From the NCBI RefSeq assembly GCF_009600605.1, contig NZ_VWNA01000003.1:1-64000 (forward strand): a DNA stretch of 64,000 nucleotides, given 5' to 3'. Position 1 is the first letter of the stretch. Every line of letters begins with the position of its first letter. Source of the stretch: Segnochrobactrum spirostomi. GTDB taxonomy: Bacteria; Pseudomonadota; Alphaproteobacteria; Rhizobiales; Segnochrobactraceae. The notes beneath the pieces are model-generated. The model worked only from the letters and a program-made list of their open reading frames with translations, ran no database searches and was not told the origin of the DNA. Of this stretch, positions 57,228-64,000 are shown one piece after another. A program made the translations under genes and the position numbers.

Positions 57228-57878
57228 ATGTTCGACTGGAGCATCCTCGTCGCCAATCAGAACCTGCTTTGGGCGGGTCTCCTGACGACGCTGAAATACA
57301 CAATCGTGACGTCGATCGTCGGTCTTGCGATCGGGCTCGTCGTCGCCCTCGCCCAGTTGAGCCGTCTGCGCGTGCTGCGCTACGCCGGCCGGATCTTCGT
57401 CGAATTCTTCCGCAACATCCCGCTGCTGGTGTGGCTCCTGTGGAGCTACTACGCGCTGCCGATCTTCGCCGGCATCGACATTTCCAAGCAGGCCGCAGGC
57501 ACCACGGCGCTCAGCCTCTACGTCGCGTCCTATTATGCCGAGATCCTGCGGGCCGGCATCCTTTCGATCGACCGCGGCCAGAGCGACGCGGCGCGTGCGC
57601 TCGGAATGTCCGGCGCCCAGGCGATGCGGCGCATCATTCTGCCTCAGGCCCTGCGCCGGATGATCCCGCCGCTCTCCGGTCAGACCATCATCCAGATGAA
57701 GAACACCACCCTTCTCTCGGTGATCACCATTCCCGATCTCCTCTATCAGGCGAGCTACATCTCGTCGTTCACCTATCGCCCGATGGAGGTCTACACCGCG
57801 ATCGGCTGCATCTTCCTCTTGATCCTCATTCCGCTGAACTACGTGGCCCGCCGTCTCGAAGCGAAGGAGATGCACTGA
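57228..57878 (+). CDS. Amino-acid ABC transporter permease (HisM/GlnP family)
   Basis: 216-residue permease of the polar amino-acid family with five or so helices. Helix 1 region GLLTTLKYTIVTSIVGLAIG; conserved EFFRNIPLLVWLL; EAA-type loop QSDAARALGMSGAQAMRRII. It is the only permease gene here, so a homodimeric channel is likely. ATG 57228 starts just before the first conserved block; upstream frame is a GC-rich shadow. Stop overlaps the ATPase start (TGATG). Confidence 0.91.
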   Translation: MFDWSILVANQNLLWAGLLTTLKYTIVTSIVGLAIGLVVALAQLSRLRVLRYAGRIFVEFFRNIPLLVWLLWSYYALPIFAGIDISKQAAGTTALSLYVASYYAEILRAGILSIDRGQSDAARALGMSGAQAMRRIILPQALRRMIPPLSGQTIIQMKNTTLLSVITIPDLLYQASYISSFTYRPMEVYTAIGCIFLLILIPLNYVARRLEAKEMH

Positions 57879-58693
57879 TGCGCACGGATCCTTCCGCCGG
57901 CGAACCGCTTCTCGAAGTCAAAGGCCTGCGCAAGCGCTTCGGCAGCCTCGAAATCCTGAAAGGCATCGATCTGACCGTCCGCCGCGGCGAGGTCGTCGCG
58001 CTGGTCGGCTCGTCGGGCTCGGGCAAGACGACGCTGCTGCGCTGCCTGAACCTCCTCGAGGTCCCCTCCTCGGGCAAGATCGCCCTCCAGGGCAAGACGA
58101 TGTTCCATGCCGAGGACGGGCGCGATCTCGCCCGCCTGCGTGCCGCCGAGATCAACCGGATGCGCGCCCGGGTCGGCATGGTCTTCCAGCATTTCAATCT
58201 CTTCCCGCACATGTCGGTGCTCGCCAACACCATGGAGGGGCCGCGCACCGTGCTGAAGGAGGCGCCGGCGACCAATCGCGCGCGCGCCCTCGATCTCCTC
58301 GGCAAGGTCGGCATGGCGGACTTCGCCGATCGCATGACGGACCGCCTGTCGGGTGGCCAGAAACAACGTGTCTCGATCGCCCGCGCCCTCAACATGCAGC
58401 CGGTGCTGATGCTGTTCGACGAGCCGACCTCCGCGCTCGATCCGGAACTCGTCGGCGAGGTGCTCAAGACCATGATCGCGCTCGCCCGGGAGGGCATGAC
58501 GATGGTGGTCGTCACCCATGAGCTGGGCTTCGCCCTGGAGGTGGCCGACCGCGTCGTCTTCCTCGAGTCCGGCACCGTGGCGGCCGACGGCCCGCCCGCC
58601 GACGTGCTGATCCGCGCGCCCAACGAACGCATCCGCGCCTTCGTCAACCGCTTCCACGAAACCGCAGAGCTGATGAAGCCCCTGATGGGCTGA
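57878..58693 (+). CDS. Amino-acid ABC transporter ATP-binding protein
   Basis: 271-residue ATPase of the GlnQ/HisP type. Walker A GSSGSGKTT, Q-loop MVFQHFNLFPHMSVL, signature LSGGQKQR, Walker B LMLFDEPTSALDPE, switch VTHELGFALEVADRV. Overlaps the permease stop by one base. Last transporter gene; the DapA-family gene begins 24 bases later. Confidence 0.93.
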   Translation: MRTDPSAGEPLLEVKGLRKRFGSLEILKGIDLTVRRGEVVALVGSSGSGKTTLLRCLNLLEVPSSGKIALQGKTMFHAEDGRDLARLRAAEINRMRARVGMVFQHFNLFPHMSVLANTMEGPRTVLKEAPATNRARALDLLGKVGMADFADRMTDRLSGGQKQRVSIARALNMQPVLMLFDEPTSALDPELVGEVLKTMIALAREGMTMVVVTHELGFALEVADRVVFLESGTVAADGPPADVLIRAPNERIRAFVNRFHETAELMKPLMG

Positions 58694-58717
58694 CCACCGC
58701 CAACCTGAGAGACCAAG

Positions 58718-59626
58718 ATGGCTACACCCCGCTGGCAGGGCATTCACAGTGTCCTCGTCACTCCCTTCGACGCGTCCGGAGCGATCGATTTCGGCGCCTA
58801 CGAAGCCCTGATCGAACGCAACATCGCGAACGGCGCCGACGGCCTCATCGTCTGCGGCTCGACCGGCGAGTTCTACACGATGACGGTCGAGGAGCGCGTC
58901 GCGCTGTTCGAGGCGACGGTGAAGGCCGCGGCCGGTCGCGTGCCCGTGCTCGCCGGCGTCTCCGATCTGCGCACCGACATCGTGACCGCCCTCTGCCGCA
59001 AAGCGGAAGACGCCGGCTGCGACGGCATTCTGGCGCTTCCTCCCATCTATGCCGTTCCCGACGAGCGGGAGGTCGACCACTTCTACGGTCAGGTCGCGGG
59101 TGCGTCGGGTCTGCCCGTCATGCTCTACAACAGCCCGCGACGGATCGGCCTGAACCTGACGCCGGACCAGGTGGAGCGGCTCGCCGCGCTGCCGACCGTC
59201 GCCTCGATCAAGGATTCCTCCGGCGACATCGTCCAGGTCACGGAACTCTGCCGCCGCGTCGGCGGACGCCTCTCGGTCTTCGTCGGCTACGAGACGATGA
59301 TCCGCGCCGCCCTCCCCGTCGGCGTCGTGGGCGTGGTGGCGATGGCGCACCAGCTCTCGGGACGTCTCGTTCGGTCCTATTTCGACGCCTGCGCGGCAGC
59401 CGACTACGCCACAGCCGACCGCCTGGAGCCGGCGCTCTTCGCGATCTACCGCTGCTTCCGCACCGGCTCCTACTATGCCGGCATCAAGGCGACCATGAAC
59501 GCGCTCGGCCAGCCCGTCGGGTCGCCGCGCGAGCCGCTGCTTCCTTTCACCGACGCCCAACAAGCTAAAGTCGCCGCCATCCTCGCCGACGCGAAGGTGG
59601 CCGACCTCATCGCCTCTCTCCGCTAA
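58718..59626 (+). CDS. DapA-family lyase/deaminase
   Basis: 302-residue class I aldolase-fold enzyme (dihydrodipicolinate synthase/N-acetylneuraminate lyase family). Schiff-base Lys165 in ASIKDSSGD, Tyr137 in VMLYNSPRR and the GSTGEFYTMTVEE loop are present. In hydroxyproline degradation a DapA relative deaminates pyrroline-4-hydroxy-2-carboxylate to 2-oxoglutarate semialdehyde; beside racemase-family genes and an aldehyde dehydrogenase that is the best guess here. True diaminopimelate synthesis is unlikely in this context. GAGAG precedes ATG 58718. Confidence 0.87.
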   Translation: MATPRWQGIHSVLVTPFDASGAIDFGAYEALIERNIANGADGLIVCGSTGEFYTMTVEERVALFEATVKAAAGRVPVLAGVSDLRTDIVTALCRKAEDAGCDGILALPPIYAVPDEREVDHFYGQVAGASGLPVMLYNSPRRIGLNLTPDQVERLAALPTVASIKDSSGDIVQVTELCRRVGGRLSVFVGYETMIRAALPVGVVGVVAMAHQLSGRLVRSYFDACAAADYATADRLEPALFAIYRCFRTGSYYAGIKATMNALGQPVGSPREPLLPFTDAQQAKVAAILADAKVADLIASLR

Positions 59627-59634
59627 GGCTTGTC

Positions 59635-60642
59635 ATGCGCTCCACCCGTATCATCCAGGGCATCGATTCCCACACCGCCGGCTGCCCGCTGCGCCTCATC
59701 ACCTCGGGCTTCGGCCCGATCCGCGGCAAGACCATGGTCGAGAAGCGCGCGGATCTAATGACCCGCGACGAGCTGCGTCAGCTCGTGCTGTTCGAACCGC
59801 GCGGCTCGTTCAACATGCCGGCGGCGGTGCTCACCGAGGCGTGCTCGCCCGACGCCGACATCGGCATGATCATTCTCGAGCCCGACACCTATCCGCCGAT
59901 GTGCGGCCACTGCGCGATGGCGGTGGCGACCATCGCCGTCGAGGCCGGCTACGTGAAGGCCGTCGAGGGCGAGACGCTGGTCCGGCTCGACACCCCGGCC
60001 GGTGTGGTGCCTGCGCGCGTTACGGTGGAGAACGGACGCGCCGTCTCGGTGACGCTCGAGATGCCGTCGTCGTTCCTCTATCGCCGCGACGTCGTGCTCG
60101 ACACCCCGTCGTTCGGCAAGGTGCGCGGCGACATCGCCTTCGGCGGCGATTTCTACCTGCTCGTCGAAGCGGCCGATCTCGGGCTCTCCCTCGTTCCGGA
60201 GCAGGCTTGGCAGCTCGTGAGCGCGGCGGCCGAGTTGCGGACCGCGCTGGCGAGCGTCTCCGTCCAGCATCCGACGCTGCCGCACGTCAACGAGATCTAC
60301 CAGATCGAGCTCATCGGTCCGGGGGACGGCGTGCGCACCGATGCGCGCAACGTCGTGGTCTGCCCGCCGACCGTGATCGACCGCTCGCCCTGCGGCACCG
60401 GCACCGCCTCACGGATGGCGCTCCTGCACGGCCGGGGCGACATGAAGGCCGGCGACAGCCTGCGCCACGGCGGCATTCTCGACACGGTGTTCACCGGGCG
60501 CATCACCGGCGAGACGCAGGTCGGCGACCTGCCGGCCATCACCTGCACGGTGACCGGCAGCGCCTACCTCACCGGCACCTTCAACTTCTTCCTCGATCCC
60601 AACGATCCGTTCCAGGCGGGCTTCCGTCTGACCGGCGTTTGA
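59635..60642 (+). CDS. Proline racemase-superfamily enzyme (hydroxyproline 2-epimerase-like)
   Basis: 335-residue standard-length member. Catalytic pair Cys90 (PPMCGHCAMA) and Cys253 (DRSPCGTGTAS) are both present, as in proline racemases and 4-hydroxyproline 2-epimerases; 3-hydroxyproline dehydratases carry Thr in place of the first Cys. N terminus GIDSHTAGCPLRLITSGFGP. It follows the DapA-family gene by 8 bases. Substrate may be trans-4-hydroxy-L-proline or an analogue; not decided by sequence. Confidence 0.9.
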   Translation: MRSTRIIQGIDSHTAGCPLRLITSGFGPIRGKTMVEKRADLMTRDELRQLVLFEPRGSFNMPAAVLTEACSPDADIGMIILEPDTYPPMCGHCAMAVATIAVEAGYVKAVEGETLVRLDTPAGVVPARVTVENGRAVSVTLEMPSSFLYRRDVVLDTPSFGKVRGDIAFGGDFYLLVEAADLGLSLVPEQAWQLVSAAAELRTALASVSVQHPTLPHVNEIYQIELIGPGDGVRTDARNVVVCPPTVIDRSPCGTGTASRMALLHGRGDMKAGDSLRHGGILDTVFTGRITGETQVGDLPAITCTVTGSAYLTGTFNFFLDPNDPFQAGFRLTGV

Positions 60643-60673
60643 CCCGGCCGCCGGCATCGCCAGGAGGCGCATG

Positions 60674-62161
60674 ATGACAGACCCCGTGATCAGCTTCGAT
60701 CCGAATACGCTCTCGCCACGAGCGGACCATTTCATCAAGGGCCGACGGCGCGAGGGCGGAGAGGGCGCGGTGCCGGTGCACCGGCCCTCCGACGGGGTCG
60801 AAATCGGCCGCCTTCACGATGCCGGCGAGACCATAGTCGACGAAGCCGTGGGCGCGGCACGCGATGCGTTCCGCACCTCCGGCTGGGCGAGCGCGCACCC
60901 GCTCGATCGCGCGGCGGTGCTGCACCGCTGGGCGGCCCTCGTCGAGGCCCGGACCGAGGAGATCGCCCGCCTCGAATCCGCGACGTCGACGCGACCCATC
61001 GCCGACACGCTCGGCCGCGATGTCGGCCGGGCTGCGGGGGCGATCCGTTTCTTCGCCGAATCCGTCGACAAGATCGAAGGGTCGGTGATCGCCACCGCGG
61101 CGGCGGCGAACTGCATGGTGGTGCCGGAGCCCTACGGCGTCGTCGCCTCCATCACCGCCTGGAACTTCCCGCTCATCAACGCGGTGTGGAAGTCGGCGCC
61201 CGCGCTCGCCGCCGGCAACGCGGTGGTGCTGAAGCCGTCCGAGCTGACGCCCTACACCGCGATCCGGATCGCCGAGCTCGCCGTCGAAGCCGGCCTGCCC
61301 GCTGGCCTCTTCAACGTCGTCCAAGGTCTCGGCGCGACGACCGGATCGGCCCTGGTGCGCCACCCGGACGTCCGCAAGATCAGCTTCACCGGCTCCACGG
61401 GAACTGGCGCTCGCATCATGGCCGACGCTGCGGCCACGGGCACCAAGCCGCTGACGCTCGAGCTCGGCGGCAAGTCCCCCCAGCTCGTCTTGAAGGATGT
61501 GCGCGATCTCTCGCCCGTCGCCCTCAACGTCGCCAACGGCTTCCTCGCCAACGCGGGACAGGTCTGCACCGCGGGGTCGCGGCTGATCGTTCACCGCTCG
61601 ATGGCGGACGAACTCGTCTCCCGCGTCCAGGCCCTCGCCGCGGCGCGAACCGCCGGGCCGACGTGGCAGGTGGAAACGACGCTCTCGCCGCTCGTCAGCG
61701 AGCGTCAGGCGGAACGGATCGAGCGGATGATCGCGGCGACCGTCGCCGACGGCGCCAGCATCGTGAGCGGCGGCACGCGCGTGTCGGGCCGCAATGCCGG
61801 GGCCTATTTCGAGCCCACCATCCTCGCGAACGTCGCCGAGACCTCCGTCGGCTTCCGCGAGGAGTTCTTCGGCCCCGTCCTCTCCGTCTACACCTACGAG
61901 GACGAGGATGAGGCGATCGCGATGGCCAATCATCCTCTCTACGCCCTCGCCGCCAGCCTCTACACCGACGATGCCCGCAAGGCGCTTGCAATCCCGAAGC
62001 GGCTCGAGGCCGGTACGGTCTGGGTCAACGCCCACGGCCGCCAACCCGGCTACGCCCACCCGCAGGGCGGCTTCAACCATTCCGGCTTCGGCCGCGAGAT
62101 GGGCCGCGCCGGCCTCGAAGGCTTCCTGCGCCACAAGACCGTCTGGCTCTCCCACGGATAG
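60674..62161 (+). CDS. NAD(P)-dependent aldehyde dehydrogenase
   Basis: 495-residue aldehyde dehydrogenase. Motifs: SITAWNFPLINAVWKSAPAL, ISFTGSTGTGARIM, LELGGKSPQLVL with the general-base Glu, and nucleophile Cys298 in NAGQVCTAGSRL. In context it could oxidise 2-oxoglutarate semialdehyde (the product of hydroxyproline-type degradation) or an aldehyde made by the GMC enzyme. Two adjacent ATGs occur at 60671 and 60674; the second is preferred because AGGAGG is then 6 bases away. GMC gene follows after 3 bases. Confidence 0.91.
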   Translation: MTDPVISFDPNTLSPRADHFIKGRRREGGEGAVPVHRPSDGVEIGRLHDAGETIVDEAVGAARDAFRTSGWASAHPLDRAAVLHRWAALVEARTEEIARLESATSTRPIADTLGRDVGRAAGAIRFFAESVDKIEGSVIATAAAANCMVVPEPYGVVASITAWNFPLINAVWKSAPALAAGNAVVLKPSELTPYTAIRIAELAVEAGLPAGLFNVVQGLGATTGSALVRHPDVRKISFTGSTGTGARIMADAAATGTKPLTLELGGKSPQLVLKDVRDLSPVALNVANGFLANAGQVCTAGSRLIVHRSMADELVSRVQALAAARTAGPTWQVETTLSPLVSERQAERIERMIAATVADGASIVSGGTRVSGRNAGAYFEPTILANVAETSVGFREEFFGPVLSVYTYEDEDEAIAMANHPLYALAASLYTDDARKALAIPKRLEAGTVWVNAHGRQPGYAHPQGGFNHSGFGREMGRAGLEGFLRHKTVWLSHG

Positions 62162-62164
62162 ATC

Positions 62165-63865
62165 ATGTCTGCTGACCAATTCGATTATGTCATCGTCGGC
62201 GGCGGCGCGGCCGGCGCCGTGCTGGCGAGCCGGCTCTCGGAGAACTCCCGCTTTTCGGTCGCGCTCGTCGAGGCGGGACCGGATACGCCGCCCGGCCGCG
62301 AGCCGGCCGATATTCTCGATTCCTATCCGATCGTCGCCTATTTCAACCGCGCCTATCACTGGCAGAACATCCAGGTTCACCTGAACGATCCGAAAGGACG
62401 TTCGGCCGCCCCTCGCCGTTACGAGCAGGCGAAAGTGATGGGCGGAGGCACCTCGATCAACGGCATGTTCGCCTTCCGCGGCCTGCCGTGGGATTTCGAG
62501 GATTGGAAGGCGAACGGGGCCGACGGATGGGGCTGGGACGACGTCCTTCCCTTCTACCGCAAGCTCGAGCGCGATCTCGATTACGGCGCCGAGCCGGTGC
62601 ACGGCGACAGCGGTCCGCTGCCGATCCGGCGGATTCCGCGCGCTTCGTGGCCGCCGTTCACCGAAGCGGTGGCGCGCGCCCTCGAGGGGCAGGGCTTTAG
62701 CGACATCCGCGACCACAACGGGGCGACCGGCGATGGCTTCTTCCCGATGTCGATCAACAATGTCGAGGGCGAGCGCGTCTCGACGGCCCGGGCCTACCTC
62801 ACCCGCGAGGTACGGGCGCGGAAGAACCTGAGCATTCTGCCCGAGACCGAGGTCCGCGCGATCCGCTTCGACGGTCTGAAGGCGACCGGCGTCGTTGTCC
62901 GCACCGCCGCGGGCGAACGGACGATCGGCGCAGGCGAGGTGATCGTGAGCGCCGGCGCGATGCAGACGCCGGGCATACTGATGCGGGCCGGTATAGGCCC
63001 CGCGGACCACCTCAAGCAGTTCGGCATCGCCGTGAAGGCGGACCGGCCCGGCGTCGGCGCGAACCTCCAGGACCATCCGATGGTCGCGCTCGCCGCCTAT
63101 CTGCAACCCGGCAAGCGCCTGCCGCCCACCCTGCGGCGCCATATCCAGATGGGGTTCCGCTACTCGTCCGGCGTCGAAGGCTGCACCCCGGGCGACATGT
63201 TCATCCTGCCCTCGAGCCGCGCCGCCTGGCATCCGCTGGGCCGGATGCTCGGCTCCGTCCTCGTCTGCGTGAACCGGCCCTACTCGACCGGCGAGGTCCG
63301 TCTCACCGGTGCCAGCCCGGACGACGCTCCCTTCATCAACTTCAGGCAGCTCTCCGATGAGCGCGACCTCATCCGCCTGGAAGAGGGCATGCATCGGCTC
63401 CAGACGATCATCGACGCGCCCTCCTTGCGCGGCGTGATCGGCGAGGTCTTTCCAGCCACGTTCTCCGAGCGCGTGCGCAAGCTCGGGGCGGTGAACCGAA
63501 AGAACTACTACCTGACCATGCTGGCGGCGGGCGTCATGAGCCTGGGGCCCCTCGCCCGCCGCACCATGATCGACAAGGTGATCAGCCCCGACGCCGACGT
63601 GGCGCGGCTGATGCGCGAACCCGCGGCTCTGCGGAGCTGGGTCGTCGAGAACACCTGCGGCAGTTGGCACGCGAGCGGCACCTGCCGGCTCGGTCGCGCC
63701 GACCAGACGCACGCCGTCGTCGATCGAAACGCCAAGGTGATCGGCGTCGAACGGCTTCGGGTCGTCGATGCGTCGATCATGCCGAGCGTGATCAGCGGCA
63801 ACACCATGCTCACCACGATCATGGCCGGTGAAAAGATCGCCGACGCCATCAAGTCCGGCTCGTGA
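62165..63865 (+). CDS. GMC-family FAD oxidoreductase (choline dehydrogenase-like)
   Basis: 566-residue glucose-methanol-choline oxidoreductase. FAD-binding DYVIVGGGAAGAVLASRLSE, the second GMC signature GAMQTPGILMRAGIGP, active-site histidine in SWHASGTCRLG and asparagine in SGNTMLTTIMAGEKIAD. Such enzymes oxidise alcohols to aldehydes, so it may work with the adjoining aldehyde dehydrogenase. It occupies the place where hydroxyproline clusters usually carry an FAD amine oxidase, which it is not. A third racemase-family gene begins 13 bases later. Confidence 0.91.
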   Translation: MSADQFDYVIVGGGAAGAVLASRLSENSRFSVALVEAGPDTPPGREPADILDSYPIVAYFNRAYHWQNIQVHLNDPKGRSAAPRRYEQAKVMGGGTSINGMFAFRGLPWDFEDWKANGADGWGWDDVLPFYRKLERDLDYGAEPVHGDSGPLPIRRIPRASWPPFTEAVARALEGQGFSDIRDHNGATGDGFFPMSINNVEGERVSTARAYLTREVRARKNLSILPETEVRAIRFDGLKATGVVVRTAAGERTIGAGEVIVSAGAMQTPGILMRAGIGPADHLKQFGIAVKADRPGVGANLQDHPMVALAAYLQPGKRLPPTLRRHIQMGFRYSSGVEGCTPGDMFILPSSRAAWHPLGRMLGSVLVCVNRPYSTGEVRLTGASPDDAPFINFRQLSDERDLIRLEEGMHRLQTIIDAPSLRGVIGEVFPATFSERVRKLGAVNRKNYYLTMLAAGVMSLGPLARRTMIDKVISPDADVARLMREPAALRSWVVENTCGSWHASGTCRLGRADQTHAVVDRNAKVIGVERLRVVDASIMPSVISGNTMLTTIMAGEKIADAIKSGS

Positions 63866-63878
63866 GACGGAGGCGGCG

Positions 63879-64000
63879 ATGCGCACACAACGCTTCATCG
63901 CGACCGTCGACAGCCACACGGCGGGCCATCCGACCCGCGTCGTCACCGGCGGCCTCGCGCCCCTCGTCGGCGAGAGCGTGGCGGCGCGGAGAGACGATTT
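63879..64000 (+). CDS. Proline racemase-superfamily protein, truncated by window end
   Basis: First 40 codons only. VDSHTAGHPTRVVTGGLAP and GESVAARRDDF match the N terminus of proline racemase-family enzymes and are closer to the racemase domain of the fusion at 54266 (DLHTAGHPTRV, GESVAEKRESF) than to the gene at 59635. GGAGG lies 6 bases before ATG 63879. The catalytic cysteines lie outside the window. Confidence 0.85.
   Translation, partial: MRTQRFIATVDSHTAGHPTRVVTGGLAPLVGESVAARRDD

Noticed and set aside
58718-59626. Housekeeping dapA for lysine synthesis
   Set aside because: The fold and catalytic residues fit the whole DapA family; the operon context is catabolic.
60581-63946. A 1121-codon open frame antisense to the aldehyde dehydrogenase and GMC genes
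   Set aside because: GC-bias shadow; the sense strand carries intact FAD and ALDH motifs.

Overview
The window looks like chromosome of a GC-rich alphaproteobacterium, most likely a Hyphomicrobiales (Rhizobiales) member. The evidence is strong third-position GC bias with long shadow frames, a nadQ-nadABC NAD locus, an alphaproteobacterial-type long GlgE with a TreS-maltokinase fusion, and alphaproteobacterial-style ABC and AcoR systems. I see no rRNA, tRNA, CRISPR array, insertion sequence or phage gene. Most genes sit in tight operons with ATGA or TGATG start/stop overlaps.

Layout. 1-8256 (+): a spermidine/putrescine-type ABC importer followed by a UGT-type glycosyltransferase, two tandem DUF861-type cupins, an aldehyde dehydrogenase and a nucleoside deaminase. 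8276-14488: a ferric-siderophore uptake operon (-; FhuB-like permease, FhuD-like binding protein, TonB receptor, no ATPase gene) with a divergent AraC regulator that is frameshifted here. 14665-15405: OmpW. 15475-19945 (-): nadQ-nadA-nadB-nadC with two tandem 19-bp palindromes between nadQ and nadA. 19946-20499: no gene seen. 20500-23935: DUF2934 protein, PAP2 phosphatase, LrgB/LrgA pair and a divergent LysR regulator. 23948-31861 (-): a complete Bat-type aerotolerance operon (MoxR, DUF58, DUF4381, BatA, a BatB-BatC fusion, BatD). 32160-40945 (+): the GlgE alpha-glucan operon (GlgE, TreS-maltokinase fusion, GlgB). 40965-41483 (-): a secreted SH3 protein. 41564-50246: the acetoin/2,3-butanediol regulon with AcoR reading away from acoXABC, an acetoin reductase-like SDR and a butanediol dehydrogenase; a textbook sigma54 promoter precedes acoX. 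50301-53915 (-): an ECF-type vitamin/nucleobase importer with a phosphoribosyltransferase. 54266-64000 (+): a proline-racemase-superfamily catabolic cluster that begins with an unusual regulator-enzyme fusion and runs off the window.

The most novel-looking item is the 633-residue protein at 54266-56167. It joins a MerR helix-turn-helix, an XRE helix-turn-helix, a cupin and a full proline racemase domain that keeps both catalytic cysteines. It heads a cluster with an amino-acid ABC importer, a DapA-family lyase, a second racemase/epimerase, an aldehyde dehydrogenase, a GMC oxidoreductase and the start of a third racemase-family gene. This resembles hydroxyproline degradation but lacks the usual D-hydroxyproline oxidase within view.

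Quality caveat: three genes (the AraC regulator, batD and glgB) carry in total four frameshifts. Each is repaired by adding one base to a short G or C run. This pattern is more like base-calling undercounts than real decay.
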